NCBI GenBank assembly: GCA_031291035.1
Contig: JAISLI010000019.1
Span: forward strand, 1 to 32,437
Direction: 5' to 3'
From: Desulfovibrio sp.
GTDB lineage: Bacteria > Desulfobacterota > Desulfovibrionia > Desulfovibrionales > Desulfovibrionaceae
Length of the DNA: 32,437 nucleotides
Below the pieces are notes generated by a model. It had not been told where the DNA came from. It saw nothing but the letters and a program-made list of their open reading frames with translations, and made no database searches. The stretch's first letter is position 1. The number at the start of each line of letters is the position of its first letter. This document shows positions 8,858-17,543 of this stretch, in pieces. The translations under genes were made by a program, and so were the position numbers.

Positions 8858-10717
8858 ATGGACCTGACTTCCAGAAAAAACCGGACTTCCGCCGTACTTG
8901 CTCCAGGCCAGGGAGCCATGCCGCTTTTCGAGCAGCGATCAGCCCGGAGTGACGCAAAAGGGCCCGATATCGCCAAAGACGACAATGAATTGCCCAGTAT
9001 GCCGGGTATGCCGGGGGACGGCATAAATCAATTTTTCGCGGCCATGCTGGACAAAAAGCGTAATCCCAATGACCCGGATGTGTCCGTCTCCCCGGAGCAA
9101 CCCGACCAGTTTGATATGCGTCCCCTCGGTGCGGCGTCTGACAAAGAAAAAAAAGAGGACGGCGGACCATGGCTTTTTTTGCGGGATATGATTTTTGGCG
9201 GCGGGCATGAGCAAAAGCCGGACAGAAATTTTTTGCAGTCTGTAAGAAGCGTCCTTGGCCATCGCAAGCAGGATCAGGCCGCGTCCGGCGGCAAGCCGGC
9301 GGGGCCGTCGGGCGCGGCCGGCATGTTCGCGGCCATGGATGCGCCGCTGCGTGGCCTTACGCCTGACGACGTTCAGTTTGCCGGCGAGGTGGACGCGGCC
9401 CTTGCGCGCCGTCCGCGCTTTGGCGTGCGCACTCTTTCCGTGACGGTGGCGGTGATGCTTTTGCTGCTGATCATCTGGGCGGCTTTCGCGGAGATTGATG
9501 AAGTTACCCACGCCGAAGGACAGGTGGTAGGCTCGCAACGCACACAGACCATACAAAACCTGGAAGGCGGCATTTTGCGCGCGGTGCTTGTGCGTGAAGG
9601 GCAGATTGTGGAGAAGGGCGATATCCTTGCCCAGCTTGACAATGAAATGGCGGAAAGTTCCTATCGTGACGCCACGAACAAGGCAATAGAAAACAGCCTT
9701 GCCACCATGCGTCTCGAAAGCGAACTCAAAAACCAGCGGCCGGTTTACCCCGCGGATTTGAAGGCATGGGCCGGTCGGCTTATCGGACAATCCGTGGACG
9801 AAAACACAGTAAACCGGGCTCGCCAGATTGTGGACGACCAGGAAAATGCCTGGGTATCGCGTCAGGAAAGACTTAATGCGGAACTTGATGTGCTGAAGGC
9901 CCAGTATGAACAGCGGCAGCATGACCTGGGAGAGCAGATCGCAAGGAAAAATCAGCTTGACCGCAGTCTGGCCATTTCCATTGAACAGCGCGATACGGCG
10001 TATTCACTTCTCCTGCGGAACAACTTCTCCCGCATGGAATATCTGGGTCTGCAGCAGAAGGTCGTGGAATTGCAGGGACAGATAGACATGCTTGCGGCAA
10101 GCATCCCCAAAGCCCAGGCGGCCGCGGACGAGTTTGTGCAACGTATCGCTTCCCGCAGGGCGGAGCAGAATACGGCCATTACCGATGAGATAAACAAACG
10201 CCGTCAGGAACTGAACTCCCTGCGCGAAACGCTTTCAGCGGGCGGTGACCGTGTTACGCGGACCGAATTGCGCACGCCCGTGCGCGGCACGGTAAAACAG
10301 ATATATATCAATACGGTTGGCGGCGTTGTGAAGCCCGGCGAACCCATTATGGACATTGTGCCCCTTGACAACACCCTGCTTGTGGAAGCCAGGGTATTGC
10401 CCAAGGATGTGGCCTTTTTGCGTCCCGGACAGGAGGTGATGGTTAAAATTTCCGCCTATGATTTTTCCATCTATGGCGGACTTGAAGGAAAACTTGAATC
10501 CATCAGCGCGGACACCATTGAAGACAAGAGGGGCAACTATCACTATCTGGTAAAAGTGCGCACGCAAAAAACATCCATCATCTACCACAACGAAGTGCTG
10601 CCCATCATCCCCGGCATGATGGTGACCACGGATATTATGATCGGCAAGAAGTCGGTGCTTGACTATTTACTCAAACCGATACTTAAAGCCAAGCAAAATG
10701 CCCTCAGGGAACGTTGA
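8858..10717 (+). CDS. HlyD-family type I secretion membrane fusion protein with long cytoplasmic extension
   Basis: This periplasmic adaptor links the ABC exporter to the outer membrane channel. The protein is 619 residues, against roughly 400-470 for many family members. The excess is an N-terminal cytoplasmic region of about 190 residues. It is rich in Pro, Gly, Asp and Lys, low in predicted structure, and ends in a segment resembling the usual start of the family. One membrane helix follows (193-212, with an LLLLIIW core). The periplasmic part has a split lipoyl/barrel-sandwich motif (around NLEGGI and later RTPVRG), a long alpha-helical hairpin and a C-terminal beta domain. It starts 3 bases after the exporter stop with a weak ribosome site, which suggests coupling. 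Its stop overlaps the upstream-most possible start of the next gene. Confidence 0.92.
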   Translation: MDLTSRKNRTSAVLAPGQGAMPLFEQRSARSDAKGPDIAKDDNELPSMPGMPGDGINQFFAAMLDKKRNPNDPDVSVSPEQPDQFDMRPLGAASDKEKKEDGGPWLFLRDMIFGGGHEQKPDRNFLQSVRSVLGHRKQDQAASGGKPAGPSGAAGMFAAMDAPLRGLTPDDVQFAGEVDAALARRPRFGVRTLSVTVAVMLLLLIIWAAFAEIDEVTHAEGQVVGSQRTQTIQNLEGGILRAVLVREGQIVEKGDILAQLDNEMAESSYRDATNKAIENSLATMRLESELKNQRPVYPADLKAWAGRLIGQSVDENTVNRARQIVDDQENAWVSRQERLNAELDVLKAQYEQRQHDLGEQIARKNQLDRSLAISIEQRDTAYSLLLRNNFSRMEYLGLQQKVVELQGQIDMLAASIPKAQAAADEFVQRIASRRAEQNTAITDEINKRRQELNSLRETLSAGGDRVTRTELRTPVRGTVKQIYINTVGGVVKPGEPIMDIVPLDNTLLVEARVLPKDVAFLRPGQEVMVKISAYDFSIYGGLEGKLESISADTIEDKRGNYHYLVKVRTQKTSIIYHNEVLPIIPGMMVTTDIMIGKKSVLDYLLKPILKAKQNALRER

Positions 10718-10734
10718 GCGGACCGCAAGGAAAC

Positions 10735-12885
10735 ATGATGGCACAAGATTCAACACATAAGCGACATTCCAGGCGCGGTCGCGTTGCTTTTGCGCTTCTC
10801 GCGCTGCTGGCCCTGGTGGGGGCAGGCGTTGTCACAGCGGCAAATTTTGTTCTGGACGCAAGCAGAGAGCGCATTTACAGAGAAACCGAACAGGGGTTGA
10901 AGTCCCGTGCCGCGAGTACTGTCGCAAATCTCACTGTATGGTCCGGACGCTTGAAGGGCCAGGTGGAAATGTTCACTTCTCTTGACATGTTGCGCCTTTT
11001 TGCCGCGGAGGTTGACAATGCGGGCATTTCCGCCGGGGAGTTGCGTCGTTTGACCACGGAACAGAGTGCGGATTTCCCGCTTCCTCCGGAAGAGGAGGCC
11101 CCCGACGGAGTTTCCGACGAACGCAGGCCGGGCGCGACAGAGCCCATTCTGTCGCGCTTGCCCGTGATACTCAGCCAGTTGAAGGACTTTGCGGCAAAAA
11201 ACGCCTGTCTGAATGTCTGTTTGTTGAACAGACAGATGGATGCCTACATCTCCCTTTCGGGCGCGACGGATTTGTCAAGGGAAGAGAAAGAGTTGCTGTC
11301 GCCTGTAATTGACAACAAAACGCCGGTGTTTTTGCCCGCGCGACTGCATGAGGGCGTTTTGCTGATGGATATGGTTTTCCCCATACGGGCGCCGTTGTAC
11401 TTTTCCCCCAGCGAGCATGTTGTTGCCGCTTTGCTTGTTACTTGCGATGTCGCGCAAGTACTCAGAAACGCCACCCGTCCCGGTGTGGAAAAGGGGATCT
11501 TCAATTCGTGCGTCATACAGGCGCGGGGCGAACACCCGCAGATAATTGCCGAAACGACCGGCGGACCACAGCTGATAACCCTGCCTCCAGACTGGCGCCT
11601 GGAGGCCGGCCGTGGTCTGCCTCTCAAATTGCGTAAAATGCCCGCCGCGTCAGGCAAGGAGTATCAGGCGTATTCCATCGCCTTGCCGGTTCCCGGTTTG
11701 ATCTGGTATGCGGCGGAAATGATGGACGCCGGCAAAATTGAAAAGGATTATGCCGATTTTCGCCGCAATGTGATTATTATCGGCGCCCTGTTGGTGTCTC
11801 TTGCCGCCATTGTTCTTGTAGCCCTCTGGTGGTGGGCTTTGGGGCGCCGCGAGCGCGCCATCGCCGATAAAATGCGTTATCTCTACCAAATAGTCAACCA
11901 GCAGAAGCAGATCATGGACGGCGTGAATTCCGCCCTTTCCGCCGGTATTATCCTCAATGACCTGAATGGCGTCATATATTACGCCAACCAGAGTTATGCG
12001 CAAATGACAGGGTTGAGCCAGACGGATTTGACCGGCCTTTCTTACAAAAACCTGAATGCGGATATGGCCAGAAGTCTTGTTACGCATACCCAGGCCGTAT
12101 ATCAATCAAAAAAAATGGCGAGTTTTACGGAAGTGCTGCCAATCAATGGAGCGGCACGGCATTTTCTTACTTCCTGCTCGCCTTTCTGCGGTGAAAACGG
12201 TGTAATTCTGGGCGTTGTCTCCGTCTATAACGACATCATGGATCTGGTTATGGCGCAACGGCGCGCGCAGCACATGATCACCCAGACTGTGGCCGTTTTT
12301 GTGCGCGCCATTGAGGCGGTGGACCCCTACCTGTGCGGGCAGTCTTCGTTCACCGCCAAACTGGCCGTCGCGCTGGCGCGTTATCTGGAGAAAAACGACG
12401 ATGCGACGCTGGCGACATTGCGCACGGCGGCGAGTCTTTCGCAGATTGGCATGATCCAGTTGCCGAGGGATTTGCTGAACAAATCCGAGAAACTGAATGA
12501 TGAAGAGCGCGCCCTGTTGAAAAAGCATGTGGAATACGCGCGCAAGGTTCTTGAAGGAATAGAATTCGGCATTCCCGTGCTGGAAACCATCGTTCAGATG
12601 TACGAACGTATAGACGGTTCGGGGTATCCCGCCGGCCTGAAGGACGAGCAAATATCCCTGAACGCGAAAATTCTTGCGGTGGCAAACACGTTTTGCGCCC
12701 TGATGCGGCCGCGCTCCTACCGTTCGGCCCTGGACGCGCAGCAGGCGATAAATGTATTCACCACAAAGCCTTACAAGTATGATTTAAAAGTAGTGCAGGC
12801 GCTTATCGAGTTTCTCAAGTCAGAACAGGGAGGGGTTTTCCTGAAGACGCTTCTTTCCGGCGAATTGACAGACTCGGAATCATAG
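10735..12885 (+). CDS. Membrane PAS sensor with degenerate HD-GYP domain
   Basis: The protein is 716 residues. Helix 1 (17-36) and helix 2 (345-369) flank a periplasmic sensor region of about 300 residues. A PAS domain (about 395-505) and an HD-GYP-like domain (about 520-690) follow. HD-GYP enzymes normally degrade c-di-GMP using conserved metal ligands. Here the GHS histidine is Gln536, the HD pair is Ser569-Gln570, the following IGK lysine is Met573, and the HHE motif reads Met622-Tyr623-Glu624. His598 and the DGSGYP motif (627-632) remain. It is therefore probably catalytically dead and acts by binding or signalling. Position in the type I secretion operon suggests control of export, by analogy with LapD. 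I chose ATG 10735 (ATG 10738 is equally possible) because AAGG at 10727-10730 precedes it. Confidence 0.85.
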   Translation: MMAQDSTHKRHSRRGRVAFALLALLALVGAGVVTAANFVLDASRERIYRETEQGLKSRAASTVANLTVWSGRLKGQVEMFTSLDMLRLFAAEVDNAGISAGELRRLTTEQSADFPLPPEEEAPDGVSDERRPGATEPILSRLPVILSQLKDFAAKNACLNVCLLNRQMDAYISLSGATDLSREEKELLSPVIDNKTPVFLPARLHEGVLLMDMVFPIRAPLYFSPSEHVVAALLVTCDVAQVLRNATRPGVEKGIFNSCVIQARGEHPQIIAETTGGPQLITLPPDWRLEAGRGLPLKLRKMPAASGKEYQAYSIALPVPGLIWYAAEMMDAGKIEKDYADFRRNVIIIGALLVSLAAIVLVALWWWALGRRERAIADKMRYLYQIVNQQKQIMDGVNSALSAGIILNDLNGVIYYANQSYAQMTGLSQTDLTGLSYKNLNADMARSLVTHTQAVYQSKKMASFTEVLPINGAARHFLTSCSPFCGENGVILGVVSVYNDIMDLVMAQRRAQHMITQTVAVFVRAIEAVDPYLCGQSSFTAKLAVALARYLEKNDDATLATLRTAASLSQIGMIQLPRDLLNKSEKLNDEERALLKKHVEYARKVLEGIEFGIPVLETIVQMYERIDGSGYPAGLKDEQISLNAKILAVANTFCALMRPRSYRSALDAQQAINVFTTKPYKYDLKVVQALIEFLKSEQGGVFLKTLLSGELTDSES

Positions 12886-12903
12886 CCTGTTTTTGGAGGA
12901 TAC

Positions 12904-14181
12904 ATGCGCATTCTTTTTCTGCACAAAACCTTTCCGGGATCGTTTCGGCTTTTGGTCCATGCCTTTGGCGTACAGCCCGAAAACACCATTCTTTTCCTTT
13001 CGGAAACCGGCCAGAAATCAGCGCGGACGAATGTCCGCCGCCTGCGTCTTGCGCCGCCGCTGAAGCACATAACGCGGGATTCGGTTGAGAATGATCTGGT
13101 TCAGCGATACAGACGCGCCGCCAGAGCGGGCAATGCCTTGCTGCTCCTGAGCAAGGACGGTTATGAACCTGATCTGATTTGCGCTTCATCTTCCATGCCC
13201 GGTTCCCTGTTTGTCCGGGACGTTTTTCCAAACGCTTTTTACGCGATAGAGGCGGACTGGTTTTATAGGCGTGGCCAACAGACCTTTTTCAACCATGATA
13301 TTACCCCCGCCGAATTCGCGCCCGCCAGAATACGCAATCTCTGGGAATATAACGCACTGGGAGACTGCGACTTCGCCTTTACTTCGTCAGTATGGCAAAA
13401 ATCGCACTACCCGGATTTTCTGGACAAAAAACTTCATGTAATCCATCACGGGATCAATACCGCCTTTTTTTCATCCGTCCCTGAATTCTTTGTTGACGAG
13501 ACAACGCATCTAAAGCTCGCAAATACCGCTGAAATTGTCAGTTTTTCCGGTCCGTACCAGGATCCGTCACGAGGTTTTTCCCAATTTTTGCAGGCTGTTC
13601 CCCAAATATTGAGCAAAAGGCCCAATTGCCATATTATCATGCTCTGGCCGGATCGTCGCAGCAAGCCGCGGCAGGGCGGGGAAACCATACGCCGGGAGGA
13701 AACGGAGAAATACCGCCAGTTGCTCGCGGACGTTCCCCTGTCCGACAAGGCGCGTTCGCGCTTACATCTGCTTGGCGTGCGTCCGATCAGCAAGTATCGT
13801 CAGATGCTGCGGGCTTCAACCGTTCACGTGTACCTGACGGCCCCCCATGCTTTGTCCACAGGCTTTCTGGAAGCCATGGCCTGCGGCGCTCTTGTGGTTG
13901 GTTCGGACACGGCCCCGGTAAAAGAAGTTCTGGAGCACGGCAAAAACGGTTTTTTGTGCGATTATGCGGAGCCCGGAGCCATTGCCGAAACTGTGGCAGG
14001 CGTGCTTAATCTGGCGCCGAAACTGACCTTCATACGTGAAGCGGCCAAGCAGATAGTGGCGCAGGAATACAATGCCGCGCTGCAGACGGAGCGTCTTGTT
14101 GCTCCTTTGCGCGAAGGCGTTTTAAAAAAAAGGCGGAACATTGCCCAGGCAAGGCGGCCGCCGCTTTTCAGATTTCACTGA
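12904..14181 (+). CDS. Glycosyltransferase family 4 protein
   Basis: The 425-residue protein has the two-domain GT-B layout of group 1 (GT4) glycosyltransferases. The N-terminal acceptor domain begins MRILFLHK. The C-terminal nucleotide-sugar domain contains HHGINT, the segment STGFLEAMACGALVVGS and a downstream VKEVLEHGKNGFLC, which together supply the family's E-x7-E-type donor site. No membrane segment is seen, so it acts in the cytoplasm. TGGAGG precedes ATG 12904, and the gap from the sensor gene is 18 bases, so it belongs to the type I secretion operon. It might glycosylate the secreted protein or act on surface polysaccharide; the sequence cannot decide. Its last 14 bases overlap the end of the convergent RNase J gene. 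Confidence 0.85.
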   Translation: MRILFLHKTFPGSFRLLVHAFGVQPENTILFLSETGQKSARTNVRRLRLAPPLKHITRDSVENDLVQRYRRAARAGNALLLLSKDGYEPDLICASSSMPGSLFVRDVFPNAFYAIEADWFYRRGQQTFFNHDITPAEFAPARIRNLWEYNALGDCDFAFTSSVWQKSHYPDFLDKKLHVIHHGINTAFFSSVPEFFVDETTHLKLANTAEIVSFSGPYQDPSRGFSQFLQAVPQILSKRPNCHIIMLWPDRRSKPRQGGETIRREETEKYRQLLADVPLSDKARSRLHLLGVRPISKYRQMLRASTVHVYLTAPHALSTGFLEAMACGALVVGSDTAPVKEVLEHGKNGFLCDYAEPGAIAETVAGVLNLAPKLTFIREAAKQIVAQEYNAALQTERLVAPLREGVLKKRRNIAQARRPPLFRFH

Positions 14182-15832
14182 TTATTGCGACAACCACAGG
14201 ATCGCGTTCCAAAACGCGCTTGAAGAATTTTCGCAATGTGGATCGAATGTTCTCGCGCAATCGTTGCGTGTTCCCGTATGCTGTCTCTATTTCATCCAAT
14301 ACCAGGCATTTCGCGTCTTCCAGAACGTAACTGTAACTGTAGTGTTGTTCGAAAATAAAGCCTTTGGAAGTGATTTCAGGTCCGTGGATTATATTGCCCG
14401 TGGCGGAATCCATCACCAGCACTACAATAACCATTCCCTCGCCGCCCAAAATACGCCGTTCCCTGAGTACGGCGACGCCGACATCTCCAACGCCTTTGCC
14501 GTCTACCAGAGTATGCTTGACCATCTTGCGCGCTTCGACCCGGAAGGATGTTCGCGTGAGAGTCAGCGGTCTGCCATCCTCCAGAATCACGATATTTTCC
14601 GGGGCGACACCGCAGGACTGGGCAAGACGGCCATGTTTCACAAGATGCTGGTATTCGCCGTGTACAGGTACGAAAATCCGGGGCCTGACGGCCAGAAGCA
14701 TATCGCGCAACTCCTCGCTGTGGGCGTGACCCGACGCGTGAACGGCGTCAATGTCTTCATAAATCACTTCCGCGCCGAGGCGGTACATTTCATTGACAAG
14801 ACGTGAAATCGCCCTGGCATTGCCCGGAATCATGCGTGAACTCATGACGACGGTGTCGCCCTGCCGTATGTCGAGTTGACGATGACCGCCCAGCACCATG
14901 CGGGAGAGGGAGGAGAGCGGCTCTCCCTGAGCTCCCGTGACAAGAAGCACGAGTTTGTGGTTCGGCAGATTCGGCGTCCCGTTGTTCGCATTGAAAAAAA
15001 CGGAAGGAAGATTCAGGAGTTTGAGTCCGCAGGCCGTCTCTATGTTGTTGGCCAGAGATTTGCCGCTTATCACCACGGTTCGTCCGTGTTCTTCCGCAAG
15101 ATCGAATACCTCCTGAATCCGCTGAATATGGCTGGAAAAAAGCGTGATTATGATGCGCCCGGCCGCTGTATCAAAAAGTCTGCCGAGCGATTTCTTGACT
15201 TCACGTTCCGTAAGCGACCGGCCGGGACGCATGACATTGGTCGAGTCGGAAAAGAGCAGACGGGCGCCCTCCGGGCCGGCGAAATTTTTGAAAATTTGTA
15301 CATCCGTGCCGGGGCCGCTTAACGGGTGGGGGTCAATTTTGAAGTCTCCGCTGTGTACAATCCGGCCTGCCGGGGTTTCCACGCCAAGCCCAAAGCCTTC
15401 GGGGATGGAGTGACAGACGGGCAGGAAGTGAAAATCCATATCCGCCAGATTCAGCACCGTATCGGCAGTAACCGGGCAGAGCGTCACCCAGCGCAGTATT
15501 TCGCGCTCGCGAAGTTTCTGCTCCACAAAGGCCAAAGTCAGGCCAGAACCGTAAATGCGGGTTCCTTTGTTAAGCTCCCGGACGAGCCAGGGAAGGGCGC
15601 CGATATGATCCTCATGACCATGCGTCAGCACGATGCCGGAAAGCTTGTCTTTTACGCGGCTGACGGCATCGAACGAAGGAATGACTACATCCACTCCAAG
15701 GTGCCCGTCGTCGGGGAACATCAGGCCGCAGTCCAGCATGACGGCGCCGTGGGCCGTTTCCCAAAGCTGGCAGTTGAGCCCTATTTCCCCAAGGCCGCCA
15801 AGAGGGATGATGGTGAGCTCCCGGGAATTCAT
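14168..15832 (-). CDS. rnj: Ribonuclease J
   Basis: RNase J is a metallo-beta-lactamase/beta-CASP nuclease with 5'-to-3' exonuclease and endonuclease activity in mRNA decay and rRNA processing. The protein is 554 residues, the usual length. The metal-binding motif HGHEDHIG lies at residues 71-78. The N-terminus IIPLGGLGEIG is typical. Other beta-CASP motifs follow (VHSGDFK, FSDSTN, VHASGHAH and a PVHGE motif). I chose ATG 15832; the open frame extends another 25 codons into the tolC-like gene but the resulting sequence is unlike the family. It starts 16 bases after the tolC-like stop, so the two are probably co-transcribed. It converges on the glycosyltransferase gene with a 14-base overlap and no obvious terminator. 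Confidence 0.96.
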   Translation of the reverse strand: MNSRELTIIPLGGLGEIGLNCQLWETAHGAVMLDCGLMFPDDGHLGVDVVIPSFDAVSRVKDKLSGIVLTHGHEDHIGALPWLVRELNKGTRIYGSGLTLAFVEQKLREREILRWVTLCPVTADTVLNLADMDFHFLPVCHSIPEGFGLGVETPAGRIVHSGDFKIDPHPLSGPGTDVQIFKNFAGPEGARLLFSDSTNVMRPGRSLTEREVKKSLGRLFDTAAGRIIITLFSSHIQRIQEVFDLAEEHGRTVVISGKSLANNIETACGLKLLNLPSVFFNANNGTPNLPNHKLVLLVTGAQGEPLSSLSRMVLGGHRQLDIRQGDTVVMSSRMIPGNARAISRLVNEMYRLGAEVIYEDIDAVHASGHAHSEELRDMLLAVRPRIFVPVHGEYQHLVKHGRLAQSCGVAPENIVILEDGRPLTLTRTSFRVEARKMVKHTLVDGKGVGDVGVAVLRERRILGGEGMVIVVLVMDSATGNIIHGPEITSKGFIFEQHYSYSYVLEDAKCLVLDEIETAYGNTQRLRENIRSTLRKFFKRVLERDPVVVAIISEI

Positions 15833-15848
15833 ACCGCGTGTTGCCGGG

Positions 15849-17279
15849 TTATTGCGCCTGCAAAAGATCGGCGTGAAATTCGCCCATGGCGACATATATC
15901 TGGGCAAGCGCCGTCAAATAGTCCGCCTTGGCGCCGGTAAGGGACGCCTGCGCGGTGGTGAGCTTTGTGGATGCGTCCAATACTTCAAAATTGGTGCCCA
16001 CTTGTTCCCTGTACCGGGCCAACGCCGCGTTAAAGGCTTCCGTCGCCTGTTCAACGCTTTTCTCCGCAAGGGCAATACGCTTTTCGGCTTCACGCACGGC
16101 AAGCAGTTTCGATTTGACGTCATAGCCAACGCCGAGTTTCAGGTTCTCCTCTTCATAGCGCATTTTTGTCACAAGCCAGCCGGCCTGCTTGTCGGCATAC
16201 CAGGTGGTTCCCCACTGAAACACATTCCAGACGGCCCGCGCGCCGATTTCCCAATTTGTGCCGCGTGACCCGCCTTCGCCGGCGCGTTGCAGCCCGGGGG
16301 TATTGCCGGTATTGGTGACGTTGTAGTAGGCCTCCACCTGCGGATAATAATCGCTTTGCGCGGCGAGTTGGTTTTTATCGGCGATTTCCACCGCCCTGGC
16401 CGCTATATAGAGGTCAGCCCGCTGGCGGTAAGCCGTTTCAAGACACATCTCCAGCGGACGTTTGAAGGGGATATAGGCCAATTTTCCCACATAGGCGGTT
16501 TTCGCCGTTGCCGGCAGTCCGAGCAGGGTGTTGAGCATGGCCAGACATGTGTCGCGGCTGTTTTCAGCTTGAACCAGCAGATTTTCCGCCTGGCTGACGT
16601 TGACTTCCGCCTGTAGGACATCAAGACGCGGCCGGAGGCCGACATCGTGGAAGGCCTTTGTTATGTTGAGCTGGTCGCGCAGTCTGGCAAGAGAATCGCG
16701 TTCGCTTATGACGTTTTCCTCGCGTCTCAGATAGTCCAGGAAGTAACGCTGCACCTGTTCCGTCATATCCAGTTCGGCCTTGCGCAAGGTGGCCTTGTCG
16801 CTGTCCGCCTGCAAGGCCGCTTTCCGGTAATCCGCCAGAAGTTTGAAGCCCTGGAAAACAGGCTGGGAAATCTCGACGCCGAAGTTGTACATACCCATTT
16901 CCGGGGGGCGCGTGGTGACAGGCGATGATTCCCGCTCTTGCCTCACGGCGGTATAGCTCATGCCGAGGCGGGGGCCGAAGGCTCCGCGGGCCGCCTTGCG
17001 TCCCTCTTCCGAAGAACGGCTTTGCGACTCCTGGGAACCGAGGGACGGATTGAATTTAAGGGCGCGGGATACGGCCTCGCCCATGGTAAAGGACCGGGGA
17101 AGCCCATGCCGTTCGTTTTGCGGATCCAGGGGCCGTCCGCCGCCATACAGCGGCGAGGGCGGCGATTTTTTTGAAGCCGCAAACGCCATGACGCGGGGTG
17201 AGAGCAGCCCGCAGGCGCAGTATAGCGCAATCAGGACGAGCGCCATCCGGGTACGCCGCAGAAAAATTTGTCTGGACAT
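15849..17279 (-). CDS. TolC-family outer membrane channel, probable partner of the type I secretion system
   Basis: TolC-type proteins form the trimeric outer membrane and periplasmic tunnel for type I secretion and efflux. The 476-residue protein has a signal peptide (about 1-33, core MALVLIALYCACGLL, ending VMAFA). Two structural repeats of long amphipathic helices and short strands follow, beginning MGEAVSRALKFNPSL and including the barrel strand NFGVEISQPVFQGFK. Length and architecture fit the TIGR01844-type subgroup that partners type I exporters. I chose ATG 17279 for the signal peptide; the long open frame upstream is non-homologous. A TATAAT on the minus strand (17331-17336) is a possible -10 box but lacks a good -35. 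Nearness to the exporter operon supports a shared machine, though it is on the other strand with RNase J. Confidence 0.9.
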   Translation of the reverse strand: MSRQIFLRRTRMALVLIALYCACGLLSPRVMAFAASKKSPPSPLYGGGRPLDPQNERHGLPRSFTMGEAVSRALKFNPSLGSQESQSRSSEEGRKAARGAFGPRLGMSYTAVRQERESSPVTTRPPEMGMYNFGVEISQPVFQGFKLLADYRKAALQADSDKATLRKAELDMTEQVQRYFLDYLRREENVISERDSLARLRDQLNITKAFHDVGLRPRLDVLQAEVNVSQAENLLVQAENSRDTCLAMLNTLLGLPATAKTAYVGKLAYIPFKRPLEMCLETAYRQRADLYIAARAVEIADKNQLAAQSDYYPQVEAYYNVTNTGNTPGLQRAGEGGSRGTNWEIGARAVWNVFQWGTTWYADKQAGWLVTKMRYEEENLKLGVGYDVKSKLLAVREAEKRIALAEKSVEQATEAFNAALARYREQVGTNFEVLDASTKLTTAQASLTGAKADYLTALAQIYVAMGEFHADLLQAQ

Positions 17280-17488
17280 ATCCAAGCATACCCCGCCGAG
17301 AGCGCAATGGCAAGCCGCGCTGCCAGCGGAATTATACCGGCCGTCCGCCTCGCGCGGGCCTTTTGTTGAATTGCCGTACATTGTGCCATGTCCGGTTCTT
17401 TTACGATATTTGGGGCCGCAATGCAAAAATTTCTCTCTGGGCTTTTCCCATACAAAAAACAATAAAATCATCACATTGTCGTGTAATG

Positions 17489-17517
17489 TTGCATAATGTC
17501 GCGGATTCTGCTTTAAT
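17489..17517 (+). promoter_or_regulatory. Putative sigma70 promoter for the methyltransferase-radA-clpS cluster
   Basis: TTGCAT (17489-17494), a 17-base spacer and TTTAAT (17512-17517) give a plausible promoter. Transcription would start near 17524, 20 bases before ATG 17544. It sits in the 264-base divergent gap with the tolC-like gene. The rest of that gap is AT-rich near 17455-17490 and otherwise shows no structure that I trust. Confidence 0.5.
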
Positions 17518-17543
17518 CCTGTCGCATGCTGGCGGGGTAGGGT

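Noticed and set aside
15833-15907. N-terminal extension of RNase J
   Set aside because: It lies inside the end of the tolC-like gene and is unlike RNase J; the family start IIPLGGLGEIG follows ATG 15832.
14141-15940. Plus-strand open frames opposite RNase J
   Set aside because: They are shadows of a highly conserved enzyme on the other strand in GC-rich DNA.
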